Below, piece by piece: positions 37,852 to 48,960 of a stretch of DNA of 64,000 nucleotides; within the stretch, counting starts at the first letter, position 1; every line of letters starts with the position of its first letter. The position numbers and the translations under genes were made by a program. The stretch comes from Branchiostoma floridae (lineage: Eukaryota; Chordata; Leptocardii; Amphioxiformes; Branchiostomatidae): NCBI RefSeq assembly GCF_000003815.2, contig NC_049992.1:15423002-15487001 (forward strand), written 5' to 3'. The notes beneath the pieces were generated by a model. It was not told where the DNA came from and did not search any database. It saw nothing but the letters and a program-made list of their open reading frames with translations.

Positions 37852-38842
37852 CGGGTGTTAACATCCCCCCAACCCTCTGTCCAACACGTGCCGCACATGT
37901 ACAGTCATCACCTGCACCTGTAGACAGGTGAAATGTGTTCCCTTCGCCATCACCCACATGAAGGACGCGCTTACTCGATAGTTCTTATTCACCTGCATGT
38001 CTTGATTTCCAATGCCTTTGCGAAATCTGCAAAGCGTTATGCTACACACGTTTTCAAAGTTACATTTGATACTCTGCAGACATGAACACTAAGATATTGG
38101 CAGGAAGGACAGATTTAACTTGGCACACGGTTCACAACTCTGTCCCAAACCACAAACAGGTGTGTCCGTTTGGTACACGGGGCGTTCGCCATCCAAGGAG
38201 GTACAGGTGGGACTAAAAAGAGAGGGTGGCCAGAACGTATGCTACAAATGTATATCCACACTCAGGATATCGTAGCTGTCATCGTGTAAGATAGTGACGA
38301 CACTGGCAACGCCACTAAAGATTTGTTCTGCGTTGGCACAAGAAGTCGAACGAGTTTTCATACAACGCAAAAACTTCAAGAGCTAACATCACACATCATA
38401 TGCATCGAAAGACTTCCTGGATAGTTTCTTCACAAACCAACAAGATATCTGAATCCACAGGTAGCTTGCATTCATCTAGCGACAGAAGTATTTTAGGGTT
38501 TACTCGTTGGCGGCATTTTCCCGCCAAACGAAGCAGACGAGAGCATGACACACGTGGTGCCGATGACCACGTACGATAAGAGTTCAAAGGTTTGAAAAGT
38601 TACGAGCAATGATTTATACTTTTCATATTGTTCAGATCCTAAATCTTAACCCTTTTTTCAAGTTGTAGACAGCGAAATCCTTTGATGCTGTCCGAAGAAT
38701 GTCGCCCGCACAGATTGCGGAGAGATCTGCCGTGATTCTCGGCTTTCGACGCCTCCAGACATTTAGCCTCTTAGCCTAACTTCTGTTTACACTTGAAATG
38801 CTTGTTTACAGTAGAGAGGAGGCAGAACTTGTGGGCGGGGTT

Positions 38843-38850
38843 TTCCCACA
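38843..38850 (-). promoter_or_regulatory. Candidate CSL/Su(H) site upstream of Hairy
   Basis: TTCCCACA is the reverse complement of TGTGGGAA, which fits the YGTGRGAA consensus of the Notch-pathway factor CSL/RBPJ. It lies about 450 bp upstream of the Hairy ATG. A GTGGGC half-motif at 38831-38836 faces it, so the pair is reminiscent of an imperfect, closely spaced paired site. Function is inferred only. A further TGTGGGAA lies at 36142-36149 on the + strand. Confidence 0.4.
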
Positions 38851-38879
38851 CTCCCGACGGCTGCGGACAAAAACCTCGG

Positions 38880-38885
38880 CACGTG
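38880..38885. promoter_or_regulatory. CACGTG box in the proximal Hairy upstream region
   Basis: This is the core of GGCACGTGC, 30 bp from the candidate CSL site and about 410 bp upstream of the ATG. An ATTGG (reverse CCAAT) lies near 39085, and an N-box-like CACAAG at 39278-39283 lies just before the start codon. Confidence 0.35.
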
Positions 38886-39297
38886 CTTTGCGGGATAATA
38901 AGCCTGCCTCACCTCGCATGCCAGCAGATGTCAACTGTCAGGAGTGCCTACGTAAGAACAAAAGACCCGCCCTGAATAACATCCGACCAATCAGCGCCAA
39001 GAAGTCGAAGACCAGAGTGACTAGTACCCAATAGCGTGCGGTTTTGTAAAGATCAGGAATCATCTATTTTCATTGCACGGTGTGATTGGTCTACTGTGAG
39101 GGAATGCGCCCGGCCACAGGTTGGAAAGGAGGCCGATGGTCAGACGTAAATCCCCCGTGCGGTAATCTGTCCCCCACACTTCTGGCAAGCCGCAGCGACG
39201 CTTGGACACGACTCCCCCCCTTCCTTCCGAGACAACTTCGGCTGTGCTCAATACTTTTTCGTAACTCATCTCAGTTCCACAAGGAAGAACGGATCTA

Positions 39298-40779
39298 ATG
39301 TCCAAGATGCCGACAGAAAAAGTCCCAGAGAAGGCCAAGTCTAGCGAGACTCAGCGTCGCAAGGTGAGAGAGACTTGGTCGAGGATTTTTGGTGGGGAGA
39401 CCTGAATACGGGACCGCCTGAAACCCGGTAGTCGGGTCGGCTGCGGGTCGTGTGTAGAGCGCGTGCCGTGCCCGGCGCGTGCGAGACACCGACCCCTTCT
39501 CGCTTTCACGTCATTGCGTTTTCAGTCCAATGTCTGAGTTTGTTCTAACCGTGCTTCTTGTCTTGTTCACAGTCTTCCAAGCCGATCATGGAAAAGAGAC
39601 GCCGGGCTAGAATTAACGACAGCCTGAACCAGCTCAAGACCCTCATCTTGGACGCCCTCAAGAAAGACGTAAGTACTGTTGGTAATTCTGATATTTCACA
39701 AACACGCGTTTTGGCACCTATTTCATACGTCTAAAACATGAACCATTCCTACAACTTTGTGTTAAAAGATATATGTATCTGCTGTGCTGATATTAAACTC
39801 TTTTTCGTGTATATTTTACAGAGCTCCCGCCACTCTAAGCTGGAGAAGGCCGACATTCTGGAAATGACCGTGAAACACCTGCGCAACCTCCAGAGGCAAC
39901 AGATCGCTGGTAAGCATAACTTCCTTGTCGTCCATCCACCATTTATGAAAACATTTTAGTATTTTTAGCCGAGCATAAGTAAAGGAGCGTACACTACATG
40001 TACACGGTAAATCTGTTTCTCCCAGCCATGTGACTTGCGTGCCAGAGGTGTGTGCTGATCTTTGGTCCGTGTTGACAAACTGTGTCCCTTGACTGACCCG
40101 ACGTTTTTCCCTGTCTCTCCCCGCAGACGCCGTCATCAGAGACCCGGTGGCCCTGAGCAAGTACCGGGCCGGCTACTCCGAGTGCATGACGGAGGTGTCC
40201 CGCTTCCTCACCGGCTCGGACGGCGTGGACGGCCAGGTACAACAGCGGCTGCTCGGTCACCTCGCCAGCTGCTGCCAGACCGTGGACACCATCGCGCCCG
40301 TACAGCAGCCCGTCCACGTGCAGGTGGCCGCCGCCGTACCGCCGGTCTCCGTCGCCGGGGCCATCAGCCTGGGCAGCCCGACGGCTCAGCAAACCTCGCC
40401 ACTCCGCGTTCCCGGCCCGGCCGTCCCGACAACAGCATACGGCGGGATCCCCGTGGTGCCGGGGCAGATCCCCAGCGGGGAGCCGGTGGCTGTCCTGCTG
40501 CCCAGTCAGGCGTTTCCAGGTGGACAAATGCCCAGCCACGTCATTCCTGTGTACGCGAACGCAACAGTGGTCGGCAGCTCTCGTCCGGAGGCTTCCGTGC
40601 ATGGAGTAACCACAAGCACGTTTGTACAGTCGACAACTGGACCAACAACAGTAACCCCCGCTCCCGGACTTATTACCGCGGTGTCCAGCCTTCCCCAGGC
40701 GGTGCAGCGCTCACCTGTGCCCGCCGCCCAGGCGGCGCCGGTCCCCAGCGACATGGACAAAATGTGGAGACCGTGGTGA
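39298..40779 (+). CDS. Hairy: Hairy/Hes1-like bHLH-Orange transcriptional repressor, 4 exons
   Basis: Nuclear bHLH repressor of the Hairy/Hes1-4 group, normally a Notch effector that binds CACGYG/N-box DNA and recruits Groucho. Exons are 39298-39363, 39573-39668, 39822-39909 and 40127-40779. All introns are GT-AG, and the spliced product is 300 aa. The basic region starts at K25 and carries the Hes-diagnostic proline (P26, [13 protein letters not shown]). The helix-loop-helix runs to about residue 83, the Orange domain from about 86 to 135, then a long Pro/Val/Thr-rich linker. HVIPVYAN resembles a patch of vertebrate Hes1/Hes4, and WRPW forms residues 297-300. The three introns within or beside the bHLH match the layout I know for vertebrate Hes1. 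An in-frame TAA lies 33 nt upstream of Met1. Met1 has a weak context (CTA before ATG) and Met4 a better one (AAG before ATG, then PTEK), so Met4 (39307) may be the real start. Amphioxus has several hairy paralogues, and I cannot tell which this is. Confidence 0.95.
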
Positions 40780-40987
40780 CCACAGCACGAAACGAAAGAC
40801 TTGTGACAGACTCTAAGCATTCCGTATGTCTTATAAGAAAAGTTGTGTACATATTCCGAAGATATTTTTGCATGGTCTGTATATATTGTTTGATCCACAT
40901 TGTTGTCAGATATCGAACGATATCGTCGAGGCGTATGCATTCTGATATTGCGAGAAGAATTATTGTTTTACTATATCTATTTTGAGA

Positions 40988-40993
40988 ATTAAA
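40988..40993 (+). terminator. Candidate poly(A) signal of the Hairy gene (ATTAAA)
   Basis: ATTAAA lies 209 nt after the WRPW stop codon, followed 25-35 nt later by a GT-rich stretch (cttgtgtgtttcg). This is the usual layout for 3' end formation. I saw no AATAAA nearer the stop. Confidence 0.55.
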
Positions 40994-41120
40994 AAGAAAG
41001 ATTTCTGGAAAGTCAAACTTGTGTGTTTCGTTTTAATATGGTATCCATGGGCTAGTTTGATATTTGTAGCAGGGTAACAAACTTTGAATAATAACCGTCG
41101 TCAAGTACTAGTATCAGATC

Positions 41121-41283
41121 TAGCCTCCACCAGGCCGCCTTTCAGGGGTGTGTTTCCAAGAACCCGGCTAAAAATGGGGTAAATCAGTCTGGCAAGGAGT
41201 TTCCTCCACCACACCGGCCAAAAAATCCCTCTGGGGGCCAAACTCCCCTGGCAAGATTCCCCCTATATGATCCTATATAGAGT
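41121..41283. mobile_element. Diverged or partial MITE (TAGCCTCCACCAGGC family)
   Basis: Starts TAGCCTCCACCAGGCCGCCT and contains CCAAACTCCCCTGGCAAGAT. It lies directly before the next copy, and its right terminus is not clear. Confidence 0.55.
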
Positions 41284-41292
41284 GTAGTTAGC

Positions 41293-41492
41293 TAGCCTCC
41301 GCCAGGCCTTCCTACGGGGATGCGAGGATCGTAGAATTCGGCATAAAAATTGGGAAACTGGCCAGGGGAGGTGGTCCACGCTTCGGTTCAGGTCTCCCCG
41401 GCTGCGCGACCGAACAACTCTTCTTGTAGCAAAACTTCCCTGGCAAATCATTCTTTCTATAACAGCCAGCGTAGTCAGTTTGGTAGACACTA
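41293..41492. mobile_element. MULE-like MITE (TAGCCTCCACCAGGC termini)
   Basis: TAGCCTCCGCCAGGCCTTCC to GTTTGGTAGACACTA. Flanks GTAGTTAGC and GTAGACAGC match at seven of nine positions. It lies about 300 bp beyond the Hairy poly(A) signal. Confidence 0.78.
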
Positions 41493-43399
41493 GTAGACAG
41501 CCTGGAAGAGACAAGGCACCAGTGCTGTAGGGTAACATGGAGAGGGTTGCCAATCCGTGCGGTTTGCACCCACTTCAATAGTCGCCCTCCAAACTGACGT
41601 AAACGAAATCAGGATGACCCTCAGAGTCTGGTTGAAGAGGAAACCATAAATGAGTCACGTATTGACACAATGGAATCAACTCCATTCGTGTCACAGGTAA
41701 TTTACGCGACAAATTAAACTTCCTTTTCCTCCAACAATATAATAGCACCAAAAAAGCAGAAGTATAAAGAAACTAGTGACTGTGAGATGTGAATAATAAT
41801 GGCGGAAGTGGGGGAAGTTATGCCCAATCTGAGAGTGCTGATAACAAAGCCTATATTTATCATTGTTGTCACGGCATGTAGTGAACTGTAAGTGGCACGT
41901 GTCGGCGGACTTTAAATTAGGGGTGCATCGCGCTCCAGTTGCATGACGCAGCACTAAAACCTATGATGATGATCTATTATAGTTATTAGTCGGCCACCGC
42001 CGTCCGATGAAAGAACGTTGTAATGGCAATAAAGAGTATTTGTTTTTCTGGACATGTAAGCAGGAAATGCGACAGTCATTGAGCCGTAAGTCACAACAAG
42101 TCTATTTTCGAAGAACCACAGCAAATATTTCGTGTTGTCCGACAAGCGTTAGGTATCATCAAGAAGGCTATTACCTAATGGGCGTCGTGTAGATTCTTTT
42201 TGCTTTGCTACCATCTCAGGTCACTAGAATGGCCCAAAGAATTGTAAACTTTGGCAAGAATGCAGCCGTCCTAAAGGAGGAACTCAATGAAGCGCCACAT
42301 AGCGTCTGGTCTGCATTTTGCAGAAAGCAAAAAAGCATTGTCAGCTGAATCTATCGCTTTGGACCGGGATACCAATTTTCCTCCGCTCTTCTAATGTTCG
42401 GCACGTATCCTATAGAAAAAGGATACATGAGAACTGTTTAGGGCATTTATCTAAAACACCACGTCTATATTCAGGATAGGCATGTTCCAACAGGCTTTTA
42501 CAGAAACTTGCTTCAGGGCATTTAACTTAATGACGAAGATGCTTCATGACGGTTTTAGTAACTTTTAACTCCTTTGTAAGTCGTGTTTATCACAAAACAT
42601 TGCGGTCCTTCCAAGCGTGTGGGCGAACAAAGACGCCGGGCGGCACCTGAATGCTCGCCCGAACACGTCAACATGTCAGGGGTGTGGAAACGTGGCGATC
42701 TCGTGCCCTGCGTACGTGTCACCACATGCTGAAGTCTTGCCGAACGCCTCGGGGTGTGTACATGTTTGTGTGTGTACGTGTGTGCGTGTCATCAACTTGT
42801 GTGGGTCTTTTTTGCTGACTACGCTCTGATCTCTCAGTTTAAACCGTATTCAACATGTTACAAAGATGTGATCTTTCTGTTCAAGGCAAAGTCGGGGTGG
42901 ATTTTCTAATCAACGTCAATTTGAAAGGTGACCGAATAAAGCAGGTTACGTCACAAAGAGGGAAACCCTTCCTTCAAAACTTTCTATTCGACGGGAGATC
43001 GTCCTTTGTTACGCACTGCCGGACAGAACAAGGAAGTCAGCTTCAAAAGAAGCTGTGTTTGAGGGGCAACACTGTCTTGAATCTAACAGAAGGAACATAG
43101 GACATAAAAGAACTTTGAGAAACCAAAATATTTGGTTTGAGATGTAAGTCATGTAACGTATTATGTTGTAGTTTATCGTTTCTTCTTTATTTTGTATTCG
43201 TCGAAAGTAGGCCTCAAGACAGGGCACTGTGTTTCTCAATGATCAATGTTGATGAAATGAAGCTCTGCCGACACACCAACACGTGAGAGACTATCGATCA
43301 CAATGTATTGGAATGGTCATAAGCCATCACAGACTGAAACCTTACCAAAATGACATCCAGACTCGCGGAAATCCAAGAAGACTTCGCAGTTCGCATGTA
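41493..43399. other. No gene seen
   Basis: Unique-looking sequence with a short TG-rich patch near 42760-42790. No supported feature. Confidence 0.55.
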
Positions 43400-43407
43400 T
43401 AGTCTCT

Positions 43408-43464
43408 ACGAGACCAAGGAGATTTTATAAAGATGGCAAAAGCAAAAAAGCTCCTTGACCAGAC
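43408..43464. repeat. 43-bp micro-insert with 7-bp duplication
   Basis: CAAGGAGATT...AGCTCCTTG (43415-43457) between ACGAGAC and ACCAGAC. Sister MITEs read CTACCAGACTGAC with no interruption. Confidence 0.75.
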
Positions 43465-43532
43465 TGACTACGCAGGCTATTATGGGGACAATAATTTGCC
43501 AGGGGAGTTTTGCTACCGTGAGAGGAGTCGGT

Positions 43533-43619
43533 TAGCCTGGATACCATACCCCAACCTCAAAATATATCTTTCTGCACGATAGATACTTGAGATCGGGCTG
43601 GGGTTTGGTAACCAGGCTA
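43533..43619. mobile_element. 87-bp MITE nested inside another MITE
   Basis: TAGCCTGG to CCAGGCTA with perfect 9-bp duplication GGAGTCGGT (43524-43532 and 43620-43628). The arms continue as CATACCCCAACC against GGGCTGGGGTTTGG. The sequence without it restores the host interior seen at 16.5 kb. Confidence 0.88.
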
Positions 43620-44314
43620 GGAGTCGGTCGGCCGCGCAAGAGGGGAATTATGAATCTACTGTATTCTACGTAAGCGTGGACTGACTCCCCTGGCCAATTT
43701 CCCGATTTTTTTTGCCGAATTCTACTATCCCTACACCCCTATAGGAGAGCCTGGTGGAGGCTATCGCTTGTACACGTCCCCTCACTGTCTTGTTTTTTTT
43801 ATTTCACTCACGAACTTAGGCAGGGATAAGCTATTAGCCCGTCTGTCTCCCGGATACCGAGTTATCATTATTTTGCCCACCCACACTGTACAAAACTCGC
43901 CCGGAACAAACTTGTTACGAAACAAACATGTTATGACTATTACTATAATTGAGGTGATGATACGAAAGTCCCACAACAAACACTTCAATATAAAGGCTCC
44001 AGACGCCACTGTCGTAATCATAGGATACGCCCATACTTAAGCGTGGAGGACAAAAAGCCTTAGTAAACGTCTTCATGTTTATTTGTGGACAGTAAGGAAG
44101 TTGTAAAATGTACTTTGTAACCTTTTAACATTTTGAATTCCATGCATGTGTAAGCAGGCAGGCTCTTCTGCTGAGAAATAAGTCGAACCGGCGTTTATTA
44201 AACCCCCCAAAATATAATCCCCTGCTAAAACATTCGTTGTCTTTTGTACGATTTCGTATAGCGTTTGGGGCTACGGATCTTTTGGAGAGGCTTTGTGTCT
44301 AGTGAACGAAGTGC

Positions 44315-44457
44315 TACTGTCCACGCAGAGGTTATATACTCTGGCTGTTTTAGGAGTCTTTTGTTAATCGGGCTTTCTATTTTGTACAGTTCTTGATGTC
44401 TCGGGGCCGCCTAAAAACTTCAAAAACAGCCGGGGACTAACCTCTTCTTGGAGAGTA
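44315..44457. mobile_element. Short diverged MULE-like MITE (TACTCTCC family)
   Basis: It begins TACTGTCCACGCAGAGGTTA and ends CTAACCTCTTCTTGGAGAGTA. The middle is largely deleted. No clear target duplication. Confidence 0.6.
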
Positions 44458-44679
44458 CGAAACACAACATATTAAAAATGTGTGCAAAATTTGACAAGAG
44501 AATGACATACAAAAGTCTAAGCCATTTACCTGCTACTTCTTCTTTTAGAGGTTTCAGCTAAAATCGCTATGTACAGCAGTCTACCAGGCTAGTTCACGGA
44601 CAATTCTTAGCAAAAGGTATGACCGGTTGGATACTGCTTGGTCGGCTTTTGATACTGTCTTGTGTTCTTTTCAACCTGC

Positions 44680-44939
44680 CTGCCTCCACCAGGCCTTCCT
44701 ATGGGGGTACTGGGATCTTAGAATTCGGGAAAAAAATCAGGAAATTGACCATGGGAGTCAGTCCAGTCCACACTTATGTTTGTGTTTCCCCGGCGCGGTC
44801 GGCCAAACTCTCTGGTAGCAAAACTCGCCTGGCAAATTATTCTCCCTATAATTTAGTATAAACAGCCAGCGTAGTCAGTCTGGTCAAGGTCCTTGGTCTG
44901 GTCAACCTTTTTTCAACCTCCTTGGTCTGGTAGAGACTA
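44680..44939. mobile_element. MITE (TAGCCTCCACCAGGC family) with tandem micro-inserts
   Basis: Begins near GCCTCCACCAGGCCTTCCTA and ends GGTAGAGACTA. Two short inserts near the right end are separated by copies of GTCTGG. No convincing 9-bp flank duplication. Confidence 0.7.
44878..44930. repeat. Two tandem micro-inserts separated by the duplicated target
   Basis: GTCTGG, TCAAGGTCCTTG (44884-44895), GTCTGG, a 23-bp insert ending AACCTCCTTG (44902-44924), GTCTGG. Sister MITEs read CAGTCTGGTAGAGACTA with no insert. Confidence 0.82.
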
Positions 44940-46714
44940 GAAGATTAGCACCCACGCACAATTTGACGATACTCCCCCTCCCTAATGTCCAATAAACTAC
45001 GAAATTCACCCCCTCCCCTCCCGTAAAAAACTACATGCCTTTGACCACCCTGAGTTATACGGCTTTCTGGTTTGTTAAACTAGTCTAACTTGTTCTCGTC
45101 CCTTTTCATTTCAATTTTCATCTGTCCTCATTTCAAGTCGTTTTCTTTGATTTTTCTTGGTCTTGTGACTCCCTAAAGAGGAGTAAAGCCCCAGGGAGGA
45201 CGTCTTACAAAAGAAAAGAACAACAAAAGAAACCTCGCAAGATTCTGGGACATTCAGACCAGGCGGGCATGTCAATGGTTTCAGTGCGTGCGAGTGGGCG
45301 TGGGTGTGAAGTTAGCCCCGCCTGACCAAATCCCCAGCGCGTGGCAAAATTTCGCGGGTAGGTGCTACTGCCTTTCTTCCCTCCCGACATTCCGGGCGCC
45401 ATGTTCCGCTTACTCTTTGAGAAAAGCATGTTAATATCAGTCGGCTTTTTATACGACAATTGCATAGAGAACTTGATTCTGTTGATGAGATAGTATCATA
45501 GTAGCTATAGTTGATCATTGTTGGTGCCCAATTGATTGTACAGTATTAGAAAAATGTATATAATTAGGACTCTGAGAGGTGACCTTCACGACTGTGACCA
45601 AGTGACCAAGGACGTTTTATACAACTTCCTTGCTGTGACCANNNNNNNNNNNNNNNNNNNNNNNNNNNNNNNNNNNNNNNNNNNNNNNNNNNNNNNNNNN
45701 NNNNNNNNNNNNNNNNNNNNNNNNNNNNNNNNNNNNNNNNNCGGAAGCTTGTACGGGCGACGCGAAATCGGGTTCCCAAGCGAAAAAATTGTCAAGGTTC
45801 CCAGAGAGGCCGGTGAAGGAGGCTAGCTTTTTATTCCACACGATAGTTTGAATCATTCTAACTAAACGATATGGGGACTGAGACAACTCTCTGTAACAAT
45901 CTCACTACAATACACATTTCTCCTATCTAAAATCGTCTTTTATGAGACGGTGATGGTAGCAGGTCAAATTTCAATAGCGAGTCATTGAAACTCGTCTTAG
46001 ATGAACATCTTATCAGGTAATTTCTTAATTGAATCTTAGCGATAAGACAGCCGACACTGCCCCCGGAAACCGCTTCACAAGAGGCTGCGTTGAAAAGAAT
46101 CTATCGGCTTCAGTACGTATAGATACGAGTCCAGACTATCTGTGGTATCATTGATTTAATACATTCTGTCTTAACAACTGCTCTGTGATGTCATAAAGTA
46201 ATTCTAATTTCAATGTTATGTTTTTATGGGGTTGACATTGCCTTCCGACTCGGAGCGCCTTCAAATCATCCCATTGTCTTGCAAGACGTCGCAAAATGAG
46301 TGCGGCAGTACAAGAAAGAAGGCAATAGTCGGAAACTTACACATGGAAATCGCTCGAGTACCATTGTCTGAAGTGTTTGCACTAGATAGCCCCAATAAAG
46401 TGAAAACAACAATCAATTTGGACGTCGAACAAAAAAACAAAGGACTTTTCGGCTAACCGTTTGAAGCCATGTGGCCTTTCAGAGGAATGCAAATGTCTCA
46501 ATTTGACCCATTTGTCTAATGGACCTGATTAATTTGCCGCTAGACAACCCTCTAGACGTACTTTATTTTGGGAGGACTAGAAATGCCAAAGAAACGCAGT
46601 ATCGGCCCCAAATCTGCCATCAGAAGTGGTTTCATAGCAGAAGTTTTCTGAGATAGCATTGTAAAGCACAACGTCTTCACGTTCTATTGCTGATTCCTAT
46701 TTTTCCCAACTTGG
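44940..46714. other. No gene seen, includes the N gap
   Basis: A 76-codon ORF at 46226-46456 has no recognisable similarity. Part of a gene could hide in the gap. Confidence 0.5.
45642..45741. other. Assembly gap (100 N)
   Basis: Exactly 100 unknown bases, the usual placeholder for a gap of unknown size. Repeats on either side (MITEs at 44.3-44.9 and 46.7 kb) probably explain it. Confidence 0.99.
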
Positions 46715-46850
46715 TGGCCTAGCCAAACCAAGGAGCAGAGGTTTCCTATTTTAACCTCCTTGACCAAACGAACGAAAAGAAAACCTCACAAAATAGAAAG
46801 CCCTATAAAACGCCTGAAAAAAAAGAAGCATTATATGACTAGTATCAAGT
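46715..46850. mobile_element. Partial MULE-like MITE carrying a micro-insert
   Basis: CACAAAATAGAAAGCCC and ATAAAACGCCTGAAAAAAAA match the right arm of the TACTCTCC family. The left side begins in the element's middle (CCTAGCCAAAC). It is interrupted at 46729-46763 by a CAAGGAG...CTCCTTG insert. Confidence 0.45.
46723..46769. repeat. Micro-insert with 6-bp duplication
   Basis: CAAGGAGCAG...ACCTCCTTG (46729-46762) between CCAAAC at 46723-46728 and 46764-46769, in a MITE remnant whose sister copy at 15.95 kb reads CCAGCCAAACG. Confidence 0.7.
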
Positions 46851-48283
46851 AACTACAAGGAGACTAAAAATCTTATTGGTAATTGGTATTGGTAGTTTCA
46901 AAACTTTGCATCGGTGTTCGTAGAGTCATTTTTTCATCTAACAGGAAAGTGACTTCTACGAACATTGAAAATTGTTTCTTTTTCATAGTTTGGCAAAGGA
47001 CGTTATATGAGGTCCTTGCAAACGCACAGGAAATTGTGATCTAATTCAAGATGTCATTAGATGTGTACAGATTTGAAACGGGACGAAGTTTTTAGAGGCA
47101 ACATCTTCGTCGTAACTGGCAAAGGAAAGTGAAATAATGACTAGGTTTTGGTTACTGCCGATACCAAGGAGATCAGTTCCGAATGTGTTTTTACTGAGGC
47201 GTACACGGTGCCGCACAATGGAAGCCAAACAAGTGCGTGTGGCCCCGTCTCGGTTTGTGTGTGCTCGACACACACGTGAAGCCATAGTAGACTCATGTAC
47301 CATGTAATACCCCACTCCAGATACTTAAATCCAACACGGTCGAATGCGCTGAGAAAACAAACGTTCTTCCTGCGAAACGCCAAACTGCTCAAATATGTCT
47401 CTAGAAAAATGAGAAAACTTGAAGTTGGTGATACAAGGATGTTGCATAAAGAAAACAAGCGAGTACCGACTTCAAAGTTAAACAGCCGCCCGAATTTACA
47501 GAAACATATTGACCATAAACGGCATTCATCCACAGAATCATTTCAAATGCAAAGTGGCGTGTGCGGCTATTTGAGCCTCCGCAAATAACCCTCGCGGGTG
47601 ATGTTATCGACGATTGCCGTTATAAAAGTCAATCTGCATACGGGACAATTTTCACCCTGTATAGATCCGGAGCTTTGAAATGTATATTTTATGAAATAGT
47701 TGTGAGGTGCGTGGAGGTGTGTATTGTGATCACCTGGACCACACGTGTAGAGGGACGTCATTTAGCACCTAGGCGTCACTTTTCGCACGTGCCTAACAAC
47801 AGCACCGCTTGCGTCTAATGTCGCCGATCGTCGGAACTTTTCTAACGAGGGTCGCCAAATGTCGTAACCAGTCGTGAAATATTCTACACGAGCCGACAGG
47901 GCTTAGCTCCCGGGTATGTAGCGGTAGGGGGTCAAAAAGATGCGTGTGTCTGGAGTTTGAATGTGACCGAGACATCGCGTCGCAACAACGTGAGAAAAAC
48001 TACCGGGCAGAAATTCCTCGAAAGAGCGGTAGGAATTTCAAGGATAAGTGAAGAAATACCAGAAGAATGCACCACCCACGGCTAACGTTTGGCATGGTGA
48101 AAATAGTCTCACCTTCTTGGAGAGGACATTAATTATTAAGCGCTAAGAAGAAATCATCGTGAAATACTAGCGTAGAAATCAGAAATCATATCAACGCCTG
48201 AACCAAACGTCTGTACAGAAAGCTGTGGGGCTGAGCAAGGACTGAGTGACTGAGTACAACAAATACTATATTCAAGCCCATCG

Positions 48284-48319
48284 AGGCATGAATGTACAAT
48301 AAAGGTCTTTCATTCATTA
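48284..48319 (+). mobile_element. Retroelement 3' end (GAATGTACAATAAAGGTC tail)
   Basis: GAATGTACAATAAAGGTC followed by TTTCATTCATT. The same tail recurs at 48517. Confidence 0.45.
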
Positions 48320-48504
48320 TAGACAAATTTATATTCCTTATGAATCTAGACAAGCCTTTACTTATAAAGCATATCTGTTCTTACATTTTCAATATCACAA
48401 AGAAACGAGAAGAAGCCGAATGTACGCAGTAGAATACGATCCTTGAGTAGTGTAGATTCATTGTATCATTATATCATGTTGTATCATTTGTTGTGACCTG
48501 TACT

Positions 48505-48561
48505 AAACCCAGTGGGTATGAATGTACAATAAAGGTCTTCATTCATTCATTCATTCATTCA
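48505..48561 (+). mobile_element. Retroelement 3' end with (ATTC)n tail
   Basis: ATGAATGTACAATAAAGGTC followed by five CATT units. It is near-identical to the tail at 48284 and is likely the same family. Confidence 0.5.
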
Positions 48562-48784
48562 ATGATAATTGTTCACCACGAGAATTGTGCAACAGTGGGA
48601 CGCGTGGACTATTCTCCTTAGTTATGATTCATTTTTGAGTCCTGTGTACTATATTTCTTAAATTTCAGACTCCAGTTTCTAATAGTTATTCCCTATGTGG
48701 AATTTTCTATGAACAGTTGTACCTTATACTATCAACCCTGACTGGAAAAAAAGAGAGGCTTTTTAAAATGAACGAACTCTTCAA

Positions 48785-48960
48785 GATTTTGAGATTAGGC
48801 TCCGACTTGTTATGTGGGTTTTAGGGGGCTTTTTTGTCAGTTTTCTGTCCTGTAACTGGCAAAAAAGAATGAAAACGCCTGAAAAAAAAAAAAAAAACGC
48901 ACAAAGCAAGTCAGAGCATATAACGTCCTTGGTCAGAGCCAAACCTCTGCTCTGAGAGTA
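48785..48960. mobile_element. Diverged MULE-like MITE (TACTCTCC family) carrying a micro-insert
   Basis: TTAGGCTCCGACTTG near the left end and AAACCTCTGCTCTGAGAGTA at the right end match the family. An A-run follows the centre. A 15-bp insert at 48917-48931 is flanked by GTCAGAG repeats. Confidence 0.55.
48910..48938. repeat. Micro-insert with 7-bp duplication
   Basis: CATATAACGTCCTTG (48917-48931) between exact GTCAGAG repeats, inside a MITE whose other copies lack it. Confidence 0.75.

Larger units (their letters stand above)
37261..39297. promoter_or_regulatory. Hairy upstream region
   Basis: GC-richer from about 37.6 to 37.9 kb and free of recognisable MITEs, unlike most of the window. 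Contains the four CACGTG boxes and the CSL-like site listed separately. The transcription start is not evident. Confidence 0.4.
43400..43763. mobile_element. MULE-like MITE with two nested insertions
   Basis: TAGTCTCTAC at the left and GGTGGAGGCTA at the right. Flanks TCGCATGTA and TCGCTTGTA form a 9-bp duplication with one mismatch. It contains a 43-bp micro-insert (43415-43457) and an 87-bp MITE (43533-43619), each with its own target duplication. Confidence 0.85.

Noticed and set aside
39994..40602. 202-codon minus-strand ORF over Hairy exon 4
   Set aside because: It is the complement of GC-rich coding sequence. The + strand frame has clear bHLH-Orange-WRPW homology and splice sites, and the minus ORF has no recognisable domain.
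46996..47020. CAAAGGACGTTATATGAGG...CCTTG palindrome as a micro-insert
   Set aside because: It resembles the family, but the flanks (AGTTTGG, CAAACGC) are not direct repeats.
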